Shown in pieces: positions 26,017-34,854 of a DNA stretch of 64,000 nt. This DNA is from Luteithermobacter gelatinilyticus (GTDB lineage Bacteria > Pseudomonadota > Alphaproteobacteria > Sphingomonadales > Emcibacteraceae): assembly GCF_005849285.1 (NCBI RefSeq), contig NZ_CP040517.1, forward strand, positions 1,990,501-2,054,500. Reading direction: 5' to 3'. Within the stretch, counting starts at the first letter, position 1, and every line of letters begins with the position of its first letter. Below the pieces are notes generated by a model. The model was not told where the DNA came from and did no database searches. It worked only from the letters and a program-made list of their open reading frames with translations. Both the position numbers and the translations under genes were made by a program.

Positions 26017-29000
26017 TGCCATTATCAACTGGTCGCTTCAGAACCGTTTTCTGGTGATTGTTTTTTCCCTGATCTTGGGCGGATGGGGCATCATGTCCCT
26101 GCTCAAGACTCCGCTTGACGCCATTCCGGATCTGTCGGATGTTCAGGTCATTATTAAAACCACATACCCCGGGCAGGCGCCGCAGGTGGTGGAGGATCAG
26201 GTGACTTATCCACTGACCACGGCCATGCTGGCGGTTCCGGGGGCGGTCACGGTGCGTGGTTATTCCTTTTTCAACGATTCCTATGTCTACATCATTTTCA
26301 AGGATGGTACAGACCCTTATTGGGCGCGCTCAAGGGTTCTTGAATATCTGAGTCAGGTCGCCCCGACCCTGCCAGCCGAGGCCCGTTCGGCGCTGGGCCC
26401 CGATGCCACGGGTGTGGGCTGGGTCTATCAGTATGCCTTGGTGGACAAAACCGGAAAACATGACCTGTCCCAGCTCAGAAGCCTTCAGGACTGGTTCCTG
26501 AAATATGAACTTCAGACCGTGGAAGGTGTATCCGAGATTGCCACAATCGGCGGCATGGTTAAACAGTATCAGGTCATTGTCGATCCTGAAAAGCTGCGAG
26601 CTTTCAACCTGCCCTTAAGCCGGGTGCGCCAGGCCATCCAGCGCGGCAACCAGGAAACCGGGGGCCGGGTCCTGGAAATGGCAGAAGCAGAATATATGGT
26701 CCGGGCCTCGGGGTATATCCAGACACAGGAGGATCTGAAAAACATTCCTCTGGGGTATACTGAGAACGGCACGCCGATCACTTTGTCCCAGGTGGCCGAG
26801 GTGCGGCTCGGCCCGGAACTCAGGCGCGGCATTGGCGAGCTTAACGGCGAAGGCGAGGCCGTAGGTGGTGTGGTCATCATGCGGTATGGCGAGAATGCGC
26901 TCTCCACCATTGAGCGCGTCAAGGCAAAGCTGGACAATCTGAAAGCCAGCCTGCCCGACGGCGTGGAGATTGTCGAAACCTATGACCGATCCGCCCTGAT
27001 CAAACGCGCCGTGGCCAACCTTAATGAAAAACTGCTGGAGGAATTCGCCATTGTGGCGCTGGTTTGTGGGCTGTTCCTGTTTCACTTCCGCTCCGCCCTG
27101 GTGGTGGTGCTCAGCCTGCCGCTGGGTGTTCTGATCTCCTTTATCATCATGGAAAGCCAGGGGATCAACGCCAATATCATGTCGCTGGGCGGCATCGCCA
27201 TCGCCATTGGCGCCATGGTGGACGCCACCATTGTGATGATCGAGAATTTCCACAAACATATCGAGAAAACGCCCGTGACCCCGGAAAATCGATGGGAGAT
27301 CGTCTCCCGATCCGCTATCGAAGTGGGGCCGCCGCTGTTTTTCTCGCTGTTGATCATTACTCTCAGTTTCGTGCCGATTTTTGCGCTCGAAGCGCAGGAA
27401 GGGCGAATGTTTCATCCGCTCGCCTTCACCAAAACTTTCGCCATGGCGGCGGCCTCGGGCATCTCCATCACCCTGGTGCCCGTGCTGATGGGCTATTTCA
27501 TCCGCGGCAAGAATATCATCCCGGAACATAAAAACCCCATCAACCGGGGGCTTATCGCCCTGTATCGCCCGTTTATTGGCCTGGTCCTGAAACATCCGCG
27601 CGCCATGCTGGCCTTTGCGCTGGTCGCCATGATCAGCATGGCCTTTCCGCTGCAACGGCTGGGCAGCGAATTCATGCCGGACCTGGACGAAGGAGATCTG
27701 TTGTATATGCCGAGCGCCTTTCCCGCCATCTCTGCCGGGAAAATGGCCGAGGTGTTGCAACAGACCAACAAGCTGATCAAGACGGTGCCCGAGGTGGAAA
27801 CCGTCTATGGCAAGGCCGGCCGCGCGGACAGCGCCACGGACCCTGCCCCCCTGACCATGGTGGAAACCACCATTCGCCTGAAACCACGGGACCAATGGCG
27901 GGATGGTATGACCATGGACAAGCTGAAAAAGGAACTGGATCAGCTGGTGCAATTTCCCAGTCTGACCAATGTCTGGATCATGCCGATCAAGAACCGTATC
28001 GACATGCTGGCCACCGGTATCAAAACTCCTGTGGGCGTCAAGGTTGCCGGCCCGGATCTTAAAGTCATCTCAGAGATCGGGGAAAAGATCGAACGCGTCC
28101 TTAAAAAAGTTCCAGGAACCTCTAGCGTCTATGCCGAACGGGTGACGGGGGGGCGTTTTATTGATATCGACATCGACCGCCTTGCCGCCGCCCGCTACGG
28201 GCTCAATATCGCGGATGTACAGGATGTGGTGCGCACGGCCATTGGCGGCATGGTCGTCACTGAAAGTGTGGAGGGGCTGGAGCGCTATCCGGTCAATCTG
28301 CGCTATCCGCAGGACTATCGGGACAGCCTGGAAAAGCTGCGCAGCCTGCCGGTGGTGACGCCCTCGGGCGCGCGCCTGCCGCTAAGCGCCCTGGCCTCGA
28401 TTAATATTTCCGACGGGCCGGGGGCCATCAAGAGCGAAAATGCGCGGCTGAATGGCTGGATTTATGTCAATATCGACGATGTGGATCTGGGCTCTTATGT
28501 GAAAGAGGCCCAGCAGGCCGTGCGTGATCAGGTTGAGCTGCCGCCAGGATATTCCATTTCCTGGTCGGGCCAGTATGAATATATGGAACGGGCGGCGGAA
28601 AAACTCAGCCTGGTGATCCCGGTGACGATCCTGATTATTCTGTTGCTGCTGTTCTTTAATTTCAAGAATCTGACTGCCGTGCTGATCATTATGGGCACCC
28701 TGCCCCTATCTCTGGTGGGCGGGCTGTGGCTTTTGTATCTTCTGGACTACAACATGTCCGTCGCGGTCGGGGTCGGCTTCATTGCCCTCGCCGGCATCGC
28801 CATTGAAATCGGGGTTCTGATGATGGTCTATCTCAATCAGGCTTGGGACGCCAGAAAGGCCCTCGCCCGGTCCGAAAATCGCCCCCTCGGGCTTCGGGAC
28901 CTGCATGAAGCAATCATCGACGGCGCCCTGATGCGGGTCCGGCCAATCATGATGACTGTGGCGGTGATCATCGCGGGTCTGCTGCCAATCATGCTGGGCA

Positions 29001-29149
29001 GCGGGACGGGGTCCGAGGTGATGCGTCGCATCGCTGCGCCGATGGTCGGCGGCATGGTCAGCGCAACTCTCCTGACCCTGCTGGTAATCCCGGCCGTCTT
29101 CCTGCTCTGGAAACGCGCCACTGACCGTCAGGATCTGTCAGAAAACTGA
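26009..29149 (+). CDS. cusA: heavy-metal RND efflux pump, CusA type
   Basis: The ATG at 26009 (MINAIINWSLQNRFLVIVF) overlaps the adaptor stop by 8 bp and yields 1046 residues, the usual length of CusA; a longer ORF from 25838 is not needed. The fourth membrane helix reads GGIAIAIGAMVDATIVMIEN, as in the Cu(I)/Ag(I) branch (HME-RND), and differs from the Asp-Asp-Glu form of divalent-metal CzcA pumps. Also typical are LSDVQVIIKTTYPGQAPQVV, FMPDLDEGDLLYMPSAFP and GVGFIALAGIAIEIGVLMMV. It exports monovalent copper or silver from periplasm and cytosol using the proton gradient, with the two genes before it. Confidence 0.93.
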   Translation: MINAIINWSLQNRFLVIVFSLILGGWGIMSLLKTPLDAIPDLSDVQVIIKTTYPGQAPQVVEDQVTYPLTTAMLAVPGAVTVRGYSFFNDSYVYIIFKDGTDPYWARSRVLEYLSQVAPTLPAEARSALGPDATGVGWVYQYALVDKTGKHDLSQLRSLQDWFLKYELQTVEGVSEIATIGGMVKQYQVIVDPEKLRAFNLPLSRVRQAIQRGNQETGGRVLEMAEAEYMVRASGYIQTQEDLKNIPLGYTENGTPITLSQVAEVRLGPELRRGIGELNGEGEAVGGVVIMRYGENALSTIERVKAKLDNLKASLPDGVEIVETYDRSALIKRAVANLNEKLLEEFAIVALVCGLFLFHFRSALVVVLSLPLGVLISFIIMESQGINANIMSLGGIAIAIGAMVDATIVMIENFHKHIEKTPVTPENRWEIVSRSAIEVGPPLFFSLLIITLSFVPIFALEAQEGRMFHPLAFTKTFAMAAASGISITLVPVLMGYFIRGKNIIPEHKNPINRGLIALYRPFIGLVLKHPRAMLAFALVAMISMAFPLQRLGSEFMPDLDEGDLLYMPSAFPAISAGKMAEVLQQTNKLIKTVPEVETVYGKAGRADSATDPAPLTMVETTIRLKPRDQWRDGMTMDKLKKELDQLVQFPSLTNVWIMPIKNRIDMLATGIKTPVGVKVAGPDLKVISEIGEKIERVLKKVPGTSSVYAERVTGGRFIDIDIDRLAAARYGLNIADVQDVVRTAIGGMVVTESVEGLERYPVNLRYPQDYRDSLEKLRSLPVVTPSGARLPLSALASINISDGPGAIKSENARLNGWIYVNIDDVDLGSYVKEAQQAVRDQVELPPGYSISWSGQYEYMERAAEKLSLVIPVTILIILLLLFFNFKNLTAVLIIMGTLPLSLVGGLWLLYLLDYNMSVAVGVGFIALAGIAIEIGVLMMVYLNQAWDARKALARSENRPLGLRDLHEAIIDGALMRVRPIMMTVAVIIAGLLPIMLGSGTGSEVMRRIAAPMVGGMVSATLLTLLVIPAVFLLWKRATDRQDLSEN

Positions 29150-29183
29150 GTACAAAAGCTGAATATAAGGCTAAATACAAAGG

Positions 29184-29222
29184 AGGGGCCCTTTTCCGGC
29201 GACAACGGAAAGGGTCCCTTTT
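29184..29222 (+). terminator. terminator after cusA
   Basis: An imperfect stem (GGGGCCCTTTTCCG with CGGAAAGGGTCCC) and loop GCGACAA, ending in CCCTTTTCC, lies 34 bp after the pump stop codon. The U-run is short, so efficiency is uncertain. Confidence 0.6.
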
Positions 29223-29338
29223 CCATATACTCCCCTTGCGGCCTCCCCCTGGATGTCTGAAGAGCCTCGCGGGCAACTTGTCAGATAAAAATAAATAGCA
29301 TATTATATACTTCTTATCGAATATTACAGGATTCCCGA

Positions 29339-29776
29339 ATGCGTCTGACGTATCATACAGACTATGCCCTTCGGCTTCTCATGCTTCTGGCCGTTGAGCC
29401 TCACAGGCTTCATACGATTGAAGAAATCGCCCGCCGTTACAATATATCCCGCAACCATATGATGAAAGTGGCCCATACTCTGGCGGAAGCAGGGTTTATT
29501 ACCCCGGTCCGGGGCCGGAACGGCGGCTTAAAACTGGCCTCTGTGCCTGAGAAAATTAATCTGGGTCAGGTTGTGCGCGCCACAGAAGATAATTTTCATC
29601 TGGTGGAATGTTTTGACATTAGCAAGAACAAATGTTTGATTTCAGCCGATTGCGGACTCCAGGCTCCGTTGAAACACGCCCTCCGGGCCTTTATTGAAAC
29701 GCTGGACCAATACACGCTGCGTGATCTTGTCATTCATCCAGAATCCGATGACACGTTAAGGGCCCTGTTTACCTAA
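29339..29776 (+). CDS. nsrR: Rrf2-family iron-sulfur regulator, NsrR-like
   Basis: A 145-residue protein. The N-terminal winged helix is MRLTYHTDYALRLLMLLAVE with IARRYNISRNHMMKVAHTLA and VRGRNGGLKL. Three cysteines, C91, C99 and C105 (VECFDISKNKCLISADCGL), match the cluster-binding triad of NsrR, where the iron-sulfur cluster reacts with nitric oxide. It would repress nitric-oxide-defence genes in the absence of NO. It is transcribed alone: it stands behind the cusA terminator and no obvious target gene is adjacent. A 17-bp direct duplication (GGCCCTGTTTACCTAAA and a near copy) marks the end of the gene. Confidence 0.85.
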   Translation: MRLTYHTDYALRLLMLLAVEPHRLHTIEEIARRYNISRNHMMKVAHTLAEAGFITPVRGRNGGLKLASVPEKINLGQVVRATEDNFHLVECFDISKNKCLISADCGLQAPLKHALRAFIETLDQYTLRDLVIHPESDDTLRALFT

Positions 29777-30219
29777 AGGCCCTGCTTACCTGAAGAAAAA
29801 AGCACAACCATCACACTTCCCCCGGACCCGCTCTAGTCTCGCTACCAGTCGCATCTTCCGACCTGGCAGGTGTCTTTTGTTTGCTGTTTGTGCATACCCA
29901 ACAGTGAGTGGTTTGGTCTTGCTATGTCGGTCATGTCAAAATCGCTTATTATAAAATGTTAACTTCATCTTGCCTCAGTACAACTTTTGACTGAAAATGC
30001 ATGGCTCAGCAGAAGACATAAAAGCATAAAATATACTGCCGCTATTCTTTTGTCTGTTTTCGGTAAACATCCTGTTTATGCATCTAAATATTATAATATT
30101 GAAAATTTTCAAAACAGTCTTATGCCAATATTGGCAGTATGGACAAAACCTACCGAATTAGGTATCCAATATTCTAAGTTGCACGATTGTGACGAATACA
30201 CAAAATTGGGGATATCATT
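29777..30219. other. gene-less region upstream of the type III-A operon
   Basis: The first half, to about 29920, contains no ORF of note. The second half is AT-rich and holds the palindrome at 30123-30136, 97 bp before the cas10 start. An 87-codon ORF at 29987-30250 overlaps the palindrome and the cas10 start, and looks accidental. The cas10 promoter must be here. Confidence 0.55.
30123..30136. promoter_or_regulatory. TGCCAATATTGGCA palindrome, copy 1 (before cas10)
   Basis: A perfect 14-bp palindrome whose exact sequence recurs at 37278-37291 and 41261-41274. This copy lies 84-97 bp upstream of the cas10 ATG. A dimeric regulator site is the natural reading. Confidence 0.75.
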
Positions 30220-32778
30220 ATGTATGGCCAAACCTGTCGCCTCGCCTTAAGCGCTCTGTTGCATGATCTGGGGAAAATCACACAACGGGCCAGGGTGTAT
30301 GACCGGCACGAACGATTCGACGCTAGTAAAACCCTCTATTGTCCCTATCAGGACAAGGGCCAGTATCATTCCCATATTCACGCCGCCTGTACGGCCCTGT
30401 CTCTTGATGAGCTGGAAGAAAGTCTTCCGGATATCCTGAAGGGGGATACGAGCCCCTTTGCGTCCCGCACCGCCCCGGGAGAAGACATCACCGATTGCCT
30501 GGCCAACGCCGCCGCCATGCATCACCGGCCAGGAACCTTCCTGCAATGGTGCATTGCCGTGGCCGATCGAATTGCCTCCGGTTTTGAACGGGAAGAGTTC
30601 GATAAATACAATCAAAGTCGTGATCGGGAGGATTATATTACGGCGCAGTTGCGGACGATCTTCGCCATAGTGGGCAAGGAAGACGTCCAAAAGGAGGACA
30701 CCAAAACGAAGGACGATTGGTTCTATCCCCTTCGCCCGCTCTCCCCCGCCTCCATTTTTCCCATAAACATAAAAAAGGCAGAGCGCAGCCGGGAAGACGC
30801 CGCTAAGGAATATGAACAATTATGGCGGGGTCTGCTACAGGATCTGAAGAAAATCCCCCCCTCCCATCGCCGAAACTGGCCCTTGTGGCTGGATCATTTT
30901 GACAGCCTGTGGCTGACCTATAGTCACGCCGTTCCCTCGGCCACGGCATTCAACATCAGGCCCGATGTCTCGCTTTATGATCATTCCAAGACCACGGCGG
31001 CGTTGGCGACGGCGCTGTGGCGCTATCATGAGGAAACGGGACAAACCACAGCGGAAGCCGTGAAGGAGGATTGGGAAAGCAAGAAATTTCTGCTGATCCA
31101 GGGCGATTTCTTCGGCATTCAGGATTTTATTTTCAATAGCGAAACCCACACCGACAGCAAGATCGTCAAGCTACTACGCGGTCGATCCTTTTTTGTCTCC
31201 CTGCTGTGCGAATGCGCGGCTCTCAATGTGCTGGACAGCCTGGATCTGCCGCCGACGTCGCAGATCATCAATGCGGCCGGAAAGTTTCTGATTGTCGCCC
31301 CTAATACAACGCGGACGAAAAATGTCCTGAACACATTGCAGGCGGAATTCGATCAATGGTTTCTGGATCATACGCTGGGGCTGGCCGGTATTGGGTTGGC
31401 CACCTGTAGCGCCTCGCCCCGGGATTTCACCGAAAAGAAATTTGATTCCCTTAAAAAGAGCCTGTTTGACGCCCTGGAAAAGGCCAAATTCCAGAGGTTC
31501 AGCCTATGCGCCGCGGATGCGCCCGCCCCTCTCCGCCAGGCGGAATATCCCATAGGCCCTTGCGCTTATGACAGCCGTCTGCCGGCCCAGGAGGTCGAAG
31601 ACGGACAAAAGGTTAGCCGGCTTGCCCAGGATCAGATCCGGATCGGCGAGCTGCTGGCCAAGGAAAAATATTCCCGGCTCCTGATCTTTAACAGCTCTGA
31701 CAAAATATGGGACAGCCCAGGAAAACTCAAAACAGAAATTTTCGGTTATACCATTGTCCTGACCCGAAATGAGGATGAAACCGGAAAATTCGGCCGGCTT
31801 GCCGAAAGCGGCGTCCTGCGCCGGGCCTTTGACATTTCCCTGCCGGATCCCGCTTCCGGTAACGTCTGGGATGGCTACAGCCGCCGCAACATCAACGCCT
31901 ATGTCCCGCTGCACAAAAATGATCCAACGCAAGACGATCGTTACGACGACCTAGATAAAGCCGAACAGGGCGAGATCAAAACTTTTGAACATCTGTCCCG
32001 GGATGATCAAAATATGGATGAGAATGGAAAAATTTCGGGTATTTCCGGCCTCGGGGTGCTCAAGGGCGACATTGACAATCTGGGGCGAATGTTCCAGGAA
32101 AATACTAATAATTTCGCCAAATGGGCGTCACTCTCCCGACAGGTCAATAATTTCTTCGCCCTTTATCTTCCCTGGCTGTGTCAAAAGGAGCCGGCGTTCC
32201 AGAATATATACACCGTCTTCGCTGGCGGCGATGATTTCTACATGATTGGCCCCTGGTACAGCCTGCAGCGCTTCGCCGCGCGGATGCGCGACGATTTTCA
32301 CCGATATGTGGCCGAAAATCCCTACATCCATTTTTCGGCCGGTTACGGCATTTACAAAGCCGGCACGCCGTTGCGGTTGCTGACCGCGGGCGCCGAAGAA
32401 CAGCTGGAGAAAGCCAAAAAGAACAAGGAAAATAGAGAAAAAGACGCCTTTTCCATCTTTGACCAGACCGTCCCGTGGCAAGATTGGCCCCGGATCCGCG
32501 AAACGACCGAAACTGTCGCGGAACTGGCCGATACATATAATTTTTCCACGGCATATCTCTATGATCTGATCGAATTCACCCATATGGCCGAAACCATAAA
32601 CGACCATCCCGAGAATGCCCGCTGGCGATCTCTGTTCCAGTACCGCACCCGGCGCATGGTCAGCAACAAGGAGCAGAGCCTCAACGATCTCGCCCAAAAA
32701 ATCGGCGACCGCATCGACGAAACAGGCGGCAGATATCGCATCGCCCTGTTTAATCATGTTTACAGAAACCGCAAATAA
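30220..32778 (+). CDS. cas10: Cas10/Csm1, type III-A effector large subunit
   Basis: An 852-residue protein. It begins with an HD nuclease motif (ALLHDLGK, H15-D16). Two Palm domains follow; the second carries the intact cyclase motif VFAGGDDFYM (GGDD near 669-672), preceded by the typical GVLKGDIDNLGRMFQ of Palm2. It should cut single-stranded DNA with HD and convert ATP to cyclic oligoadenylate with GGDD when the complex meets target RNA. The CARF proteins encoded at 42-44.5 kb fit this output. Subtype III-A is fixed by the csm2 gene behind it. A zinc-type insertion was not recognised. Confidence 0.93.
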   Translation: MYGQTCRLALSALLHDLGKITQRARVYDRHERFDASKTLYCPYQDKGQYHSHIHAACTALSLDELEESLPDILKGDTSPFASRTAPGEDITDCLANAAAMHHRPGTFLQWCIAVADRIASGFEREEFDKYNQSRDREDYITAQLRTIFAIVGKEDVQKEDTKTKDDWFYPLRPLSPASIFPINIKKAERSREDAAKEYEQLWRGLLQDLKKIPPSHRRNWPLWLDHFDSLWLTYSHAVPSATAFNIRPDVSLYDHSKTTAALATALWRYHEETGQTTAEAVKEDWESKKFLLIQGDFFGIQDFIFNSETHTDSKIVKLLRGRSFFVSLLCECAALNVLDSLDLPPTSQIINAAGKFLIVAPNTTRTKNVLNTLQAEFDQWFLDHTLGLAGIGLATCSASPRDFTEKKFDSLKKSLFDALEKAKFQRFSLCAADAPAPLRQAEYPIGPCAYDSRLPAQEVEDGQKVSRLAQDQIRIGELLAKEKYSRLLIFNSSDKIWDSPGKLKTEIFGYTIVLTRNEDETGKFGRLAESGVLRRAFDISLPDPASGNVWDGYSRRNINAYVPLHKNDPTQDDRYDDLDKAEQGEIKTFEHLSRDDQNMDENGKISGISGLGVLKGDIDNLGRMFQENTNNFAKWASLSRQVNNFFALYLPWLCQKEPAFQNIYTVFAGGDDFYMIGPWYSLQRFAARMRDDFHRYVAENPYIHFSAGYGIYKAGTPLRLLTAGAEEQLEKAKKNKENREKDAFSIFDQTVPWQDWPRIRETTETVAELADTYNFSTAYLYDLIEFTHMAETINDHPENARWRSLFQYRTRRMVSNKEQSLNDLAQKIGDRIDETGGRYRIALFNHVYRNRK

Positions 32779-32792
32779 AGGGGGAAAACCGC

Positions 32793-33182
32793 ATGACACC
32801 TCAGATTGATATAAAGGATATTAAGCCGGAGCTGTTTCTCGACACAGCGAAAAGCTGGGCCCGGGAACTTCAACCCAAGGATAAAAACAAAGATAAAAAC
32901 AAAACCTCCCAAATGCGGAAATTCTACAATGAAGTCTGCAGCCTTGAGGAACGCCTTGCCGCCTGCCAGGATAAGCAGGAAAAGGAACAGCTGTTCAGCA
33001 AGCTGCAGCCCGGCCTGTGCATGCTGGTGCCCAAGGCCGAATACGCCAAAACACGGAAACATGTCGATGAGAACTTTGTCAAAATGATCAGAACCTGCAT
33101 CACGCAGGTGGACGGCCCGGACACCCTGGCCCATTTCAGAATGTTTTTCGAGGCCGTCATCGGCTATAGCAAAGAGAATTAA
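32793..33182 (+). CDS. csm2: Csm2, small subunit of the type III-A complex
   Basis: A 129-residue helical protein with the Csm2 features QMRKFYNEVCSLEERLAAC, LQPGLCMLVPKAEYAKTR and a final helix ending FFEAVIGYSKEN. It forms the Cas11-like inner filament that contacts target RNA. It starts 14 bp after cas10 and 17 bp before csm3. A short duplication, KDKNKDKNK, sits at residues 31-39. Confidence 0.9.
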   Translation: MTPQIDIKDIKPELFLDTAKSWARELQPKDKNKDKNKTSQMRKFYNEVCSLEERLAACQDKQEKEQLFSKLQPGLCMLVPKAEYAKTRKHVDENFVKMIRTCITQVDGPDTLAHFRMFFEAVIGYSKEN

Positions 33183-33199
33183 CCGAGGGGGATACTTAA

Positions 33200-33895
33200 A
33201 TGAAACTCAAAAATATCATCCGCATTACCGGAAAAATCGAATTAAAAACCGGCCTGCATATCGGTGGGGGAGATACTTCCATGCGCATCGGTGGCGCCGA
33301 CAGCACCGTGGTCAAACATCCGGTCACCAAACAGCCCTATATCCCGGGTTCCAGCCTCAAGGGCAAAATCCGCAGCCTGCTGGAATGGCGCACCGGCGAG
33401 GTTCAGGAAGCCCCGCTGTCCTGGAAGGATTATGAAAACAGCCAAAACCCGCAGGTGCTCAACATTCTGAAACTGTTCGGCGTCAGCGGCGATGCAAGTG
33501 CGGACGTTGGAAAGGGCCTCGGCGGCCCCACCCGCGTCAGTTTCGCCGATTGTATGATGAATCAGGAGTTCGCCGAACGGGTGAAATTCGATTTTTGTGA
33601 AATCAAAAGCGAAAACAGCATCAACCGCATCTCGGGAACGGCGGCCAATCCCCGCTTCTTCGAGCGTGTACCCGCCGGCAGTCTGTTCGATTTCGAGGTC
33701 ACCCTGCGCTGCTTCGATGGCGATGACGACGCAATGACCAATCTTTTGCTCGACGGCATGCGATTGCTGGAACTCGACAGCCTCGGTGCTAGCGGTTCGC
33801 GCGGCTATGGCAAGATCAAATTCACGGAACTTCGTCTCAATGATGAGGAAATCCAGGAAAAATTTGACGCCATCGCCCCCTTCAAAGCAGCCTGA
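33200..33895 (+). CDS. csm3: Csm3, backbone RAMP and target-RNA nuclease
   Basis: A 231-residue RAMP. TGLHIGGGD and the catalytic aspartate in MRIGGADSTVV (D34, counterpart of D33 in known Csm3) are present, so target RNA should be cut at 6-nt steps. The glycine-rich motif YIPGSSLKGKIRSLLEW follows, and SRGYGKIKF marks the second glycine-rich loop near 205-215. Several copies coat the crRNA. Upstream GAGGGGG acts as ribosome-binding site. Confidence 0.93.
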   Translation: MKLKNIIRITGKIELKTGLHIGGGDTSMRIGGADSTVVKHPVTKQPYIPGSSLKGKIRSLLEWRTGEVQEAPLSWKDYENSQNPQVLNILKLFGVSGDASADVGKGLGGPTRVSFADCMMNQEFAERVKFDFCEIKSENSINRISGTAANPRFFERVPAGSLFDFEVTLRCFDGDDDAMTNLLLDGMRLLELDSLGASGSRGYGKIKFTELRLNDEEIQEKFDAIAPFKAA

Positions 33896-33912
33896 TCCCA
33901 AGGACCAGAACC

Positions 33913-34854
33913 ATGAAATGGCACAGGATCATGATCCGCCCACAATCGGCCTTTGGCTCATCGCTCAAGGGCGATATGCTGTTTGGCCAGCTCTGCTGGG
34001 CTCTCCGGGAACGGTTCGGCGAGGGCCGCCTGAACAATCTGCTTGAAGGATATACGACAGGACGCCCCTTCGCCGTACTTTCTGATGCCTTTCCCACAGG
34101 CTTTCTGCCGCGCCCGACCCTGCCGCTCTCTTTCTGGGCTGAAACCGGTGCTGAGGACAGAAAAGCGGAAAAGGCCAAAAACTGGATAAGGGAAGAGCAA
34201 TTAGCCTTCCCGATTAACCGGGCTAGGGCCGAAAAAGTGGAAATTTTTGAATCCCAGCCCGCCTTCCACAACAGCATCAATCGGGAAACCGCCACCACGA
34301 TGGGGGCCAGTTTTGCCCCCTATCAAACGGAACAAAGTTGGCCGGCCAAAAGTCTTGATAGCCTGTCTCTTTTCCTGCTGCTAGAGGACGAACGGCTGGC
34401 GGCGGAAGAATTTAAACAGGCGTTTTGCGATATGGGACAGGTGGGCTTCGGCCGGGACGCTTCCATCGGCCTTGGCCGGTTTGAAGTGACTGCCATAGAA
34501 GAGGCCACACTGCCCGCCCCGGCGCAGCCCAATGCCGTCATGACACTGGCCCCCTGTGCGCCGCAAGGGGGAAACTGGCAGACAGAAAAATGTTATTATA
34601 AATCCTTTGTGCGCTTTGGTCGCCACGGTAACAGGGCCGCCCTGCTGGGCAACGCCTTTAAAAAGCCGGTTCTTCTGGCCGATACTGCCGCGGTTCTGAC
34701 CCCCTCGGGCGAACAGATGCCCGCGCCCTTTGCCGGTCAAGGATTAGGGGGCAGGGATAATCCCCTGTCCGCCGTCATGCCCGAAACCGTGCACCAGGGT
34801 TATGCCCCCGTCCTGCCGATCCAACTGGAAAAAGAAGGAGGGGACCAATCATGA
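33913..34854 (+). CDS. csm4: Csm4, crRNA 5'-handle-binding RAMP
   Basis: A 313-residue protein. It starts with the Cas5-like pattern MIRPQSAFGSSLKGDMLFGQ, then LCWALRERFG and PTGFLPRPTLPL; a second loop is GQVGFGRDASIGLGRFEV. Csm4 caps the crRNA 5' handle and binds Cas10. The gene overlaps csm5 by four bases (ATGA at 34851-34854). Confidence 0.9.
   Translation: MKWHRIMIRPQSAFGSSLKGDMLFGQLCWALRERFGEGRLNNLLEGYTTGRPFAVLSDAFPTGFLPRPTLPLSFWAETGAEDRKAEKAKNWIREEQLAFPINRARAEKVEIFESQPAFHNSINRETATTMGASFAPYQTEQSWPAKSLDSLSLFLLLEDERLAAEEFKQAFCDMGQVGFGRDASIGLGRFEVTAIEEATLPAPAQPNAVMTLAPCAPQGGNWQTEKCYYKSFVRFGRHGNRAALLGNAFKKPVLLADTAAVLTPSGEQMPAPFAGQGLGGRDNPLSAVMPETVHQGYAPVLPIQLEKEGGDQS

Noticed and set aside
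26615-27952. A 445-codon minus-strand ORF inside cusA with many His residues
   Set aside because: It is the antisense shadow of the pump gene in GC-rich sequence; its His content comes from the complement of Met, Val and Asp codons.
29850-29950. A possible tRNA-like or structured RNA in the gap before cas10
   Set aside because: No cloverleaf with a T-loop GTTCRA motif could be formed; no tRNA gene was found anywhere in the window.
29987-30250. An 87-codon ORF before cas10, which might be a small regulator
   Set aside because: It runs through the palindrome and into cas10, has no good ribosome-binding site and shows no recognisable fold.
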